Below are positions 13,901-24,123 of a DNA stretch of 64,000 bases, one piece after another (the first letter of the stretch is position 1; every line of letters starts with the position of its first letter). The notes under the pieces were generated by a model. The model worked only from the letters and a program-made list of their open reading frames with translations, was not told where the DNA came from and searched no databases. The position numbers were made by a program, and so were the translations under genes. Where the stretch lies: positions 10,383,542 to 10,447,541 of the forward strand of contig CM023534.1 in assembly GCA_013350335.1 (NCBI GenBank). Direction: 5' to 3'. The stretch comes from Chimonanthus salicifolius. Lineage: Eukaryota; Streptophyta; Magnoliopsida; Laurales; Calycanthaceae.

Positions 13901-16900
13901 ATGATTGGATCCAAACTATCTATTGAATGAATGTAGTGTGGATGCACACACAGATCACAAAATCAGGCCATTCAAAACGTGGGCACACATTTGTCAAATG
14001 GATGAACAGGTAAGAAACTCCCCAGAGGGCCACATTGCATGTCTAGCCTGCCTAATGAAATGGCACTTTAACGTATGGTCCATGTCATGTACATGGTAGG
14101 GTAGAACTGGTATTTCTATATTCCACCACATCTGTGGAGTCAGAAGTCGAAATAGCAATCTCGAAAGAAAGAAAGCAATTCATACTAAAAGCCAAGACTT
14201 ACCATTATCAGTCTCATCATCAGTTGTCCAAGGATTATCTGTTTCTACCCATCCTCTGAATACTTTAGTATCTAGTGTTCGGTCAACAGTAGCCTCTGGT
14301 TTTCCCTCCTGACACATTAAAGCATCAGAAGAAAGCCCACGGAAAGGCTTCTTAAATTGCTCAGGAAACTCATTTTCCGGACATTCACAAACACTGCAGT
14401 CCCGCAGCCGGCACATCCCATCATCAGGCCAGAATGGGCAGTCACACCACAGCTTAACCTATTCCAAGAGACAACCATTCCATTTTAAGGGGAAAGGGGA
14501 AAAAAAGTACTAATGATCTCAGTTTACATAGACCTTACAGATTGCAAGTAGTTTTCACCATGTAACAAGAATACTACTAACAAAAAATTGTATACCAATA
14601 CACAGCCTGATATATCCGATATGCATATGATACAGACATCCTAACACTTACAATAGGAAAAAGAAACAAAGTTCATATTAAATTATTAATCATTACAACA
14701 TCCATACACCATTTTGCAGTCTCTTACAAGACAGTATATGAACAGCACTTGCATACTTGATAAAATGGACATCTGCATACTAATCAGGGTTTCAACAACA
14801 TTGTATCCAATTACAGAACTTTTTTCAAGATCTTTCTTCTTATCATATTATCACAGCCTCAATAACATTATATCCAAGTTGGGCATGATTGACATTTATG
14901 CGCTTATCTTGAGGGGGAGTTTAAAGAGGTATCATTGTATTGCACGTGTGCCAGCCACGAATGTGCACGAGATCTTGAGTTGAAGTGTTCATGAGAGGCA
15001 TCTTATTGAGTGTTACCTTATTAGAGAGATTATGGGGGAATTAGTTAAATTTTTACCTTACAACTGAGATTTTATTTGAAATCATATTATGAGAGTCATT
15101 GTGCTCATATAAGGCTTTTTCTCCATCTAATCACAACATTTGGTTATTTTCTTCAACAGCTTACTAATCATTAACTTGAAAATGACAAAGGAGAAGAATA
15201 TCTTATCCCATTTTAAAGTTGGCCAGCACTGCTGGCTCAGATGAAGCATGGATCTCAGAAATTAGAGAAGGCTTGAAAATCATCAAGCCAAGCTCCAAGG
15301 ACCAATAAGAATTTGGGGTAACTCAAAAACCAAATCAACTTCGTTAAGGAAGAAAAACAGCCATAGTGTTTTTTTACTCACATTCTGATTAAATCAAAGC
15401 ATCATCAAAAGTAATGGCCTCCTTCCATTATGTGGCCAAGAGAAGTGAATATTAAGGCAGACAAGATAGAGAAGTCAAATGCCACAAGAAATAAATTTAG
15501 TTAATTAAGAAAGAAAGACTTCCAAACCAACGATTGGATAGACATGTTACATGACAAAATTCATCAACTAATAATTTTCCATATGAGAGGACACTGCCAA
15601 TCTATGTGGAAAGTAGCTGCTACAATACCAAATACGCCTTTGAACTTTGAAAATGGAAAAGCATTCAATGCATCAAGAACCATCTTTAAATGGAAAGGAT
15701 GCTACAAAGGCATTTCTAAATGTTAAAATATCCATGAAAATCAGATAAATTAATTAAACAATGCGACTATTCTAGCCCATGTCAAAATCCCAACGCACCT
15801 TGAAATATCGGAAAAATGGGGTTGTAACAAGTTCTTGGAGTATAGGATGCAACACTTCCTCATTAATTGTGTCGACAGTTTCATAATCACAACAACAATC
15901 CTCCACAATGCCTGTGTATTTACGTGAATCCTGCACAAGTTTTGAGTACAGCTCTCAGTTGAAACAATGAAAAACACAAACAGATTATATTTACATTTAT
16001 ATAAACAATAAATTCCAATTTTAAAGGCTTATTGAATCACACTTCCCTCTATATTGTTAGAGTAATCCTCCAAAACCACAACCCCACAAAGATAGAAAAT
16101 ATGAAGCTGATTTCCAGCATTCAGATTACCACAATTTGCAAAACATAAGAAAACTTATCACAAGTACTTGACAATGTGTTTCAAAGTGCACTAATCAAAT
16201 TCAGTTTAAGCATATAGCAAGATTGGATGCAATCTGCGCCATTGCATATTTCAAGTGGTGTGGAATATTTCAAAAAAATATTACAACTGTATAACTTTGT
16301 CCATCTTTCTGCAGAAAACCATTTAATTTTAATAGTAACATGAAATTTTATCAAAGAAGAAACGATATTGGAAATTCAGTCACTGGTTCAGGATAGGGAA
16401 GATAGTAAAATGGGAACCCTCAAATGACGTTTCCAATCAATCCTTGGACCAAACGCAGAGTAACAAACAAACATCTGCTCCAACTAATTTTAATCAAATA
16501 AACTGCAGCTTGGAGAAAATTCAAATTCAGTATATTTCTTTCCCCTTTCCAAAGAAAACTGATGAATCAACGCTTCTGATATTCCTAATTCCAAAAAAAA
16601 AAAATCACACAGGTACATAACCATGTCTGGCCAAATTATCAAATTGCAATAACTTTGCATATTTTCCACCAAAATTATACAATCAAGAGTTTACAAAATG
16701 CAGATCATGTACGATAACAAATCCAAAACAAGACCTTTAACAAAATCTCCCAAATACCACGCCCCAAGACTCAAAAGGCAATACAAAGTTACTAAAATTA
16801 ACAAAAGAAAAGTTCCCAATTGTAATTTAGACCAAGAATCATGAAGAGTCGTGTTGTTAAATTGAGTGAATAGAAGTTAGGAGAGTACCGAGCACTGGCA

Positions 16901-17057
16901 GGGTTTGTTGGTATGGACCCAAAAGAGAGATCTTGGGTGCATTACGCGACGTGGCCGCAACAGCAACGAAGACGACGATCAGAGCTCCGATGACCCATCT
17001 CCATATTTTCTTGGTGGGCCTCTGCGCATCATCTCCACCCTCCTTTTTCATCACCAT
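7941..17057 (-). CDS. ERO1: Endoplasmic reticulum oxidoreductin 1 (ERO1)
   Basis: ERO1 is a FAD-dependent ER-membrane thiol oxidase that re-oxidises protein disulfide isomerase with O2. Exons in coding order: 17057-16889, 15930-15799, 14458-14203, 13734-13624, 11247-11129, 10901-10797, 10117-9915, 9107-8984, 8090-7941 (TAG). All introns are GT-AG. Exon 1 has a basic start and one hydrophobic anchor (about residues 21-36). Exon 2 reads [17 protein letters not shown] and exon 3 [20 protein letters not shown] with the regulatory cysteines. Exon 6 starts [11 protein letters not shown] (FAD region). Exon 8 has the active-site CxxCxxC (CVGCEKC, about residues 370-376). Summed exons are 1369 nt, one more than a multiple of three. 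The conserved NKPCQCS at the end of exon 1 is in the +1 frame relative to the start and anchor, so a one-base excess lies between about 16921 and 16960. Everything from exon 2 on is intact. The product would be about 455 aa, normal for plant ERO1. Confidence 0.93.
8131..8155. repeat. (TC)n microsatellite
   Basis: About 12 TC dinucleotides in the last ERO1 intron, on the plus strand. Confidence 0.95.
8228..8424. repeat. Tandem duplication of about 98 bp in ERO1 intron
   Basis: Two diverged copies (about 8228-8325 and 8328-8424) share AACCT.ATGGTT at the start, then TTGGGCCC..AGGTGTGTA, TAATTGGGACACAACC and a final GACTAGCC. They lie inside the last intron of ERO1. Confidence 0.8.
10453..10472. 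repeat. (AG)n microsatellite
   Basis: About ten AG units followed by a G run, in an ERO1 intron. Confidence 0.9.
11072..11099. repeat. (GAT)n microsatellite
   Basis: About nine GAT trinucleotides, intronic in ERO1. The serine-rich open frame they create on the minus strand is not coding. Confidence 0.95.
16889..17057 (-). other. ERO1: ERO1 exon 1 with apparent +1 frameshift
   Basis: The start frame ([17 protein letters not shown], then a hydrophobic run) stays open through exon 1 but, with the consensus-like donor after base 16889, meets a stop at once in exon 2. The frame one base on gives [14 protein letters not shown], the conserved ERO1 segment with a CxC pair, and joins exon 2 in frame. 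That frame has upstream stops and only one internal ATG (minus strand, near 16950), which would lose the membrane anchor. A run of three C bases on the minus strand near 16942-16944 is one place where a single extra base would explain the shift. A weaker donor a few bases earlier would keep frame A open but delete the CxC pair. Confidence 0.8.
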
Positions 17058-18193
17058 TTATTGTATGGAAAGATAAATGGTCACAGTTCCCTTTCTCTCC
17101 AAACCCAAAGGTAGAAAGATAAGAATTTCAGAATTCTGAAAGAAAACCTTCGACTAGAAGTAAAGAGAAGGAGAGAACAACAATAGAGAAAACTTGGGGT
17201 GGTTGATGTTATGGAAGTCCTTGGAAGGCAGGCGGTAAAAGAGCTGAAACAAGGGGCCGTTCAAGAAAACAGAGGGAAGAGAGGAAAAACGACAGGAGAC
17301 AACTTACATTGATCCGTTGACGATCTAGCAATTTTTGATTTGTTCACATGGCCACCATCAGATCAACTAGGTTTGTTAGATGAGGAAGTTTATGCATTAA
17401 AGGTAACATTATAAATGTGAGACTCGGTCTCTAACTCAGTAGCTACTCAGTGCCAGTTGAGTCTTAGACTCTTAGATAAGAATCAAATGAAAATTACTAA
17501 AAAATAAATAAAAATGATTGAATGTGCTACGACAATGCCATGCCGACATCTTGAATTGATTCGGGTTTGGTCAATTTTTTTTTTTTTTAAATCATGATTA
17601 ATAGGTAAACTTAGAAAAGCTTGATTTAAATGGGACTCTTGAGAGTCTGCTTGTTAGATTTTTTTTCTCTTTTTTTTTAATACTAAAGTATCCAATTATC
17701 TCACTTAAAGTTTTAGGACGTTCTACTTGACTAATTCTTAAAATATGTGTAAATCTCTCAATTCATAAACACTTGATTAATCCTTAGAATATGTATAAAT
17801 CTCTTAATTCGTAAACAGCACACACCAAGTTCAAAATTAAGGAGAGTCACCATTTTGTGATGAGGGAGACCCTATAATAAGAGTAGGAATTGGCCATCAA
17901 CTAATCCCTCAAGGTTTGAAGTTGTTAGATATAATAGAGAGAATGGAAGTAAATAATGAGTATTGAGTTTAATTCTTTTAATAATAAGTTATGTTTGATA
18001 ATGTAATATAGTTGATATTCAATTGATCTAATCGTTTATAAGTGACATTATTTAGAAAATACCTTTCAAATGAATCTAATCCCATTCTTTGACCCTAGTG
18101 ACCCCACATGCCCACCTTCATAATGACGCACATATGCAACATCTTATGGTTGAATCCGTCTCATCTATCTATTAATCCAAACTTTTTATATTA

Positions 18194-18384
18194 CTCTTTC
18201 CATTTCATTGTAATTGTCTCATTTGAAACATTTGTATTTTTTAAAAAACTCTCTATATAAGGCTAATACTCAATTTGATCTCATTTATTTTCAACACACT
18301 TTATGATACTTTAATATAAATAGAACAACTATTTTGAGACAATTTTAAAATCCATATAAAACAATTAAATATGGACGGAAGAAG
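18194..18384. mobile_element. Stowaway-like MITE, copy 1
   Basis: The 191-bp element is flanked by TA on both sides (18192-18193, 18385-18386). Its left end CTCTTTCCATTTCATTGT is the imperfect inverse of its right end ATGGACGGAAGAAG, and AATTGTCTC appears inward of the left end. TA duplication and a CTYYTTCC-type terminus fit the Tc1/mariner Stowaway group. Termini are diverged, so boundaries are approximate. Confidence 0.6.
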
Positions 18385-18394
18385 TATTATATTA

Positions 18395-18568
18395 CTTCCT
18401 CTATCCTAAATTAGTTGTCCTATATAAATTTTGAAATTGTCTCATTTGTATTTGACTAGTACAAAATGTGTGGAAAATGGATGAGATCACATGAGTGCTA
18501 GTTTTATATAGATTTTTTTTAAAAAATATAAATATTTCAAGCGAGACAATTAAAATAGATGAAAAAAA
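18395..18568. mobile_element. Stowaway-like MITE, copy 2
   Basis: Starts 10 bp after copy 1. The left end CTTCCTCTATCC and AATTGTCTCATTTG parallel copy 1, and the right end (GAGACAATTAAAATAGATG plus an A run) is the inverse. TA lies at 18393-18394 and 18569-18570. Boundaries are approximate. Confidence 0.55.
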
Positions 18569-18643
18569 TATAATATACTTGTATGTTTTGTTACCTGAGT
18601 GGGATAGTGTGTGGTGGTGAGATGACTTATGCATTGCAGGATT

Positions 18644-18681
18644 GAGCGCATAATGAAAGACAGAGCGCATAATGAAAGACA
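18644..18681. repeat. 19-bp tandem duplication
   Basis: GAGCGCATAATGAAAGACA occurs twice head to tail with no mismatch (18644-18662, 18663-18681). Confidence 0.9.
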
Positions 18682-19773
18682 GTAACCTTGGTAGCGACCC
18701 ACCGCCACCGCCACCCTCCATTCTACCACTAATTTAAAAAGTTAGCAAGCATAACTCATGTTCATTTTTTATTTTAATATGTTGAGGTTAGGTTTGGGTT
18801 CAGGTCAGGCCCACCTAGAGGCCTTAACCCAAATAAGCTCAATCCTAAATCAGTTTAACATAATAATCATGTATAAGTTTCCATTATAAGTTCCACATAC
18901 TCCAGTTGATCACATCTGTATCCGTTTCATGCCCTCTCCTCCTCATGCTGTCGTACTCATTTTTTTAATAAATTATTGAGTTTGGCTCAGTTCAATTCGA
19001 TTCGAATTGCTCAATCTAATCTAATATTAAATTTACAAATACATAATTTAACCTATTGATTTTTCAAGTCAAGTCATGCGAGTCAAGTTAAAATTGACCC
19101 AAATTTCAACTCTAAAAGATCCTAATATGAGATTCCATGATGGTATTTGACTTTGAAGAAAAAAAAAAAGGAAAATACAATGATCAAAGACTCTACTTAT
19201 TGTTTAGGTGGAGGATTAATTGCTCTCTAGCATTTTGATAATAGCATTGAATGGCTACTCATGGAGATCAAAGATGCAAAGAGGATCAGACAATTTTGGG
19301 AGTTGGGACATCAACTTGAGAAAATCAATTTCTAATTAGATCAATCTAAATCCTAATTAATGTTTTTTAAGATTAATAGATGATTTATTTACTAGGTTTG
19401 TTTGCAAATAATTAACACTTCGTAGAGGCATATTGATGGATGGTCATTTAATAATATCCGCACACTTTATTATCTCGTAAATAAAGCATTGAAAACTCAA
19501 ATGCTTGCCACCAGATATTTAAAAGTATTTAATAATAGCTACCATGGATGGATGTAGTTTGGACCCTTTTGTCACAGGGTAACAAATTTTATGAACATAA
19601 TGTTAGCATATGTACTTAAGTGGGGCTTATGTAAGATTAGAAAAGAGCTTCACCGGTCCTTTGGATTGAGACTTCGCAAGTCTAATTTGCTAACTTGATT
19701 TCCCTCAATGAAATGAAATATAGAGATATATTTCACCGGGTAATAAAGAAAAATACGGAGTTTCATAGAGCGA

Positions 19774-19985
19774 TTTTTTTTTTTTATAATATAGATATCT
19801 CCACTTTACATTAGTAGTGCGACTAATTCCACAAACATGTGTAAACTTCCTAATCCATACACAGTGGATAAGTCGATGAAAAATAATTTCATCGAGAGTG
19901 ACCCATTTAAATATGAATTGAATCTAAGACTTCTATTCATGAGAGGAGTTTTTTAACCGTCAACCAAACCTCTCTTAGACAGAAT
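19774..19985 (-). mobile_element. SINE-like retroposon, minus orientation
   Basis: Read on the minus strand this has a tRNA-like head (GGTTGACGG...; TTAGATTCAATTC as a box-B-like segment) and ends GATATCTATATTATA followed by about a dozen A. The 3' end matches the copy at 55030-55238, including the sequence just before the A tail. No clear target duplication was found, and the 5' boundary is approximate. Confidence 0.55.
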
Positions 19986-20922
19986 ATATGATATTCAAAT
20001 CATCAAAAAAATCAAAGAAATCCCCTACCTACGGAATCTCTCTCTTTTTAATATTATTATCACGACACCATCACTTAAATGTAATCTCTTTACAACATGA
20101 AAACATATAATTTCTCTAAGCACTAACATTTAGTTTCCAATTTTATTTTATTTTTTATTTAATTTATTTTATAAACACAGATGATTTTGCTAATTTGAAT
20201 TTTAGGACCATTCTTTCTAGAAGTAGCCCCTTTCATGTGTAAACACATTTATTATATGATATAAGAAATAAAGATGCAACCTCCAATATATTTAAGAAAG
20301 AAACGTCCATGAGAGAGAGAGATACGTTTGCTTTTAATAGGTCTGCCTTATATTTTATTTATTCTCATCATTGTTTAATGTGACAAGACTCCAAGATTTA
20401 AATTTAATTGATTATATAAAAATACAAGTTGGTGAACCCAACATGGATGGCTTGTCTTCTCAGTATGTTTTTTCTCAAGTGCAGAACTATATTCATGTCA
20501 ATTAAGCCATGGAAAATGCCCCAGAAAGAATTAGAACAACCAAATATTCTAAGGAGACAGAAGTGGCCCTATCATGTAAATGTTGATTAACAAAGAGTAT
20601 TTCATTTAATATGTTGATTACAACAAAAATATTATAATTAAATTAATCAAGTTAAAATTTTAAAGACTATAAAGGTTAGAAATAAAAAATAAAAAATATG
20701 ATTTAATCAATATAATTAAAGTAATTTTTGATGAATAATATATTGAAAGAAAGATCTTTCTAACGGGTCCATCACCATCTTATTTGATAAGCCCTAAATC
20801 TAGATATACATAATAATACTGTTAGATTAAGTGCAGAGTGACCATTTCATATTTAAGATGTTTAATTCCACTTAAAAGTCCCCTCTATCATTGTTTCTTT
20901 AATAAAGGAACTTCAATACAAT

Positions 20923-21227
20923 GGCCAGCGATCTTCCCACAGACACTTTGTGTATATAGAAATTGGCTCACCAATCGAATCCCTTACTAGTTTTTGGTGA
21001 GCCGATTTTATATTCATAAGTGATTCGGAGAGCCAATTTTACTGTTCATATGTGATTTAGAGAGCCGATTTTACTGCTCATGAGTGATCCAGTGAGCTGA
21101 TTTTACTCTTGGCTAGCCGATTTATGACATTTCTACATTTTCGGTACGATAGATAAAGGGCTAAAATGGGCATCACAGTAAAACCCGTGTCGGTATACAC
21201 AAAGTACCCGTGGGAGGATCGCTCACC
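20923..21227. mobile_element. Mutator-like MITE with 9-bp TSD
   Basis: The 305-bp element has a perfect 9-bp direct repeat, CAATACAAT, at 20914-20922 and 21228-21236. Its terminal inverted repeats run about 30 bp: the left end GGCCAGCGATCTTCCCAC pairs with right end GTGGGAGGATCGCTCACC, and ACTTTGTGTATA continues on both sides. A 9-bp duplication with GG termini fits the Mutator superfamily. Inside are about four 32-bp direct repeats (about 20997-21124) built on GAGCCGATTTTACTG and TGATTCAG-like text. A relative lies at 53001-53316. Confidence 0.85.
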
Positions 21228-22115
21228 CAATACAATTTTAACACGTGAGTGTATTTTTGCATGTAATAAAGTTGAGGAGAAAAATTAACTGTTTATCTCT
21301 TTAGATAAGAAAGGTTGTTTTTTTTCAAATTACCTTTTAAGTAAAAAAAATGCACATTTTACATTAATATTAATGTATTTTTTATTTAAAACATTATATT
21401 GTAGCAAATATGAAAATAATAAGATAATTTGAAAACAACCATTATATTGTATAGTTTGGTTTTTTTTTATTGAAAATATGATTAAAATTCTGTCATAAAA
21501 GCTAGATACATAAAAAAAATCATGAACTAATATGTATGGAAAAAAGATTTGGGGATAAAAAATTCAGTTAAATTATTATATACATATAACATATTTGTAT
21601 GTTCTTTTTTATTTTTGTAAATTATTTTAATTTGAAACAAATACTTAAAAATATGTTTACAATTTTATTTTATTTTTACCATAATTTTTAGAAGCAAAGT
21701 AATTTTAAAATTATTTTTAAGAGAATTTTTTCGATAATATACTTTAGGAGAAAAAAGTATAAGAAAATATTTAAAAGATATTTCATCTCTTTCTTGCCGG
21801 GTCTTACACTTTACACCTATGTCAGTCATCGACGTTCACACTCGTATTCGTACAATTTAACTCTAAAATATATATATTTGTTCAAGCGTTTGGCCCGCGA
21901 GAGACTTACACAACTAATCCTTCAAGTACGGTGTATATCTCGGACTCAAGTGATGGGGAATAAATAAATAAATAAATATATATAATATTATTTATAATCT
22001 TTCAATTAATTTATAAATTTTAAAAAATAATATAAAATAAAATAAAATATCTATTAAATCAATTATAAAATAAAATACCCTTTTTATTATGTTTGAACTT
22101 GTCCAATCTTCAAAT

Positions 22116-22241
22116 CCTCATTACCTAATGGCCCTCATTACCTAATGGCCCACATTACCTAATGGCCCAATAATATGCCGCGTAATCCCCTCCACCGACA
22201 AATGCATAATATGCCGCGTAATCCCCTCCACCGACAAATGC
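22116..22241. repeat. Adjacent 17-bp x3 and 36-bp x2 tandem repeats
   Basis: CCTCATTACCTAATGGC recurs three times from 22116 with a 17-bp period. Two identical 36-bp units (22170-22205, 22206-22241; each ATAATATGCCGCGTAATCCC...) follow directly. Confidence 0.9.
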
Positions 22242-23862
22242 ATGAAGACCGAAAGAGAAGAGTAAAAGGGACAAAAGTGTAAATTTGACTGTCGGCAAAC
22301 CTGTTATTTTCATGCATTACATGACCACTCCTAAGAACGTTATATCATTTCTCCAAAATGCCCTCAACCCTTCTCTAGAATTACAATGATTCTAACCGTT
22401 CGATGGTTCTAACAATAGATACAAATATGTCAGATATTTTTAAATTTACCATGGCAAAATACCAATCACTGTTAATATTTTGAGATTTATTAGCACTACG
22501 ATAAATAGTAATATCATGATAATATTGTGATAAATTTCTAATAAAATACCAATAAATTTTATATTAATATTTTTATTTATTATATTTTTTTTTTTTAAAT
22601 ATTATATTTTCTATGAGATTTTTCCACTAATTTTTAATAAAAATCTAAGAATTTAAAAATATTTCAATATTATCGATAGGCGTTAATATCCCGAGAATAG
22701 TATCTGTAACTATGATTCTAACTTCTAAAGGTAATGGATAGGGCACGTTAACTAAAAGTAGTAGTAAGCTTTAGGTCTAATCAATCAGGCTCTTATTTTA
22801 TTTTTTTCATCTTGACATAATCTAAATTTTGTAAAAATTTGAACCAATAAAATAATATAAAAATTTATTTTTAATAAAAAATAAAGTTAAGAGAATTTTC
22901 CTTTCATATGAGACATAGAATCTAAAAAATAGAGATAAACGACTAAGATTTTTTAACTTGAAATGGTGGAATATAATTTAAACTTAATTATTAATAAAAA
23001 TAATGTGCTTAAAAGATTTTTATCTTAAAATTCAGATATTGAGTCAAGTTTCAGTTCGGAAGCTCTCCATCCAACCTGATCGGGTTGGTTTGGGTTGAGT
23101 CAACCTAAAACAATAACTGAGGTAGTGGGTTGGAGTGCAGGATTATTTTATTTAGGATGGGTAATTACATGTCTTTTAATTTGCTTAGTTGGTGATCTTT
23201 GTAAATAGATTTATAATATTTATTAAATATTTTAAATAAATTTAAATATTATTATCAAAAGTTAGGATAAGACGTAGAAATGCAGTAGATAACATGTTCA
23301 ATTTGACAATTTTATCTGATTTTTTTTTTATGACTAAAGTATTCAGACGTCTTACGTGATTAATTCTCGAGATATGTGTAAATATTTGAATCCAAAAACA
23401 GCAAGTAAATTTAAGAGAGTGGCGTGTTGGAATGAACTCAAAATCAAATACAGGATTCACATTTTCTGAAATGGGTTCTTACCCGCTATTTCAACCATTT
23501 TAGATTCCACTCCAACCCTTTGGAATTAATTTCATCTGATTTTGTCAGATGTAGTTGGATATTAAGAAAGAGAAATACTCATTGGGTATTTATAGTGGTT
23601 CCACCTAAATCATATCAAATAATAAGAGCTATCAATAATAATAATAGTCCCCCGACTTAAGCCTATCAGAAAGCACTCAATTCCTTGTTTTACACTGCAC
23701 CATGTTCTTACTTATCTCTAATTATAGAATCTTAAATTATATTATGACTGAATTTAAAAAATTACTCGGTGTTCTGCAAGTTTTACAGGAAGTGTCAGCT
23801 CCAGACTGTAATTTATTTTAATCATGTGGGCTAAAGTGTAATTTGTGTTTCACAGTTAATTC

Positions 23863-24123
23863 ATGGCAAGTCTTCTTCCAAAACAACATACTGGGGATAA
23901 CTTTTCTAGTCCAGCTTCCATAGACTCTGCTCCGAGTCTCTCTTTCTCTCACTCTCATGTGAAAAAACCAAAAGGACCACAAATTTCTCTTTCTACTCTC
24001 CTTTCCTCCTCTGCTTCAGGTCTTGAGCTCCCCACTGGTCCTTCCAGAAGAGAGAAAAACCAAAATCCACATAAGAAATGGGCTTTGATTTCTCCTCTTT
24101 TAGTAGATCCATTACAAAACTAA
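23863..24123 (+). other. Possible uORF overlapping the COBRA start
   Basis: An ATG at 23863 opens an 86-codon frame that ends at 24123, 46 bases past the COBRA ATG at 24078 and in a different frame. It has no family similarity I recognise. It matters only if the transcript starts upstream of 23863; the leader around 23930-23960 is TC-rich, as in many plant 5' UTRs. Confidence 0.3.

Larger units (their letters stand above)
17058..24077. other. Intergenic region between divergent ERO1 and COBRA
   Basis: Both genes point away from this 7-kb stretch, so it holds both promoters and 5' leaders. No gene is recognised. It contains two Stowaway-like MITEs, a 19-bp and two other short tandem duplications, a reversed SINE-like copy, one Mutator-like MITE with a 9-bp target duplication, and AT-rich filler (about 21300-22100 and 22430-23000). 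Short GGGTTGGGTT-like patches at about 18780 and 23085 resemble decayed pieces of the hAT-like family at 40455 and 61716. Confidence 0.7.

Noticed and set aside
22116..22241. CRISPR-like array
   Set aside because: Units are directly adjacent with no spacers, in a plant nuclear context.
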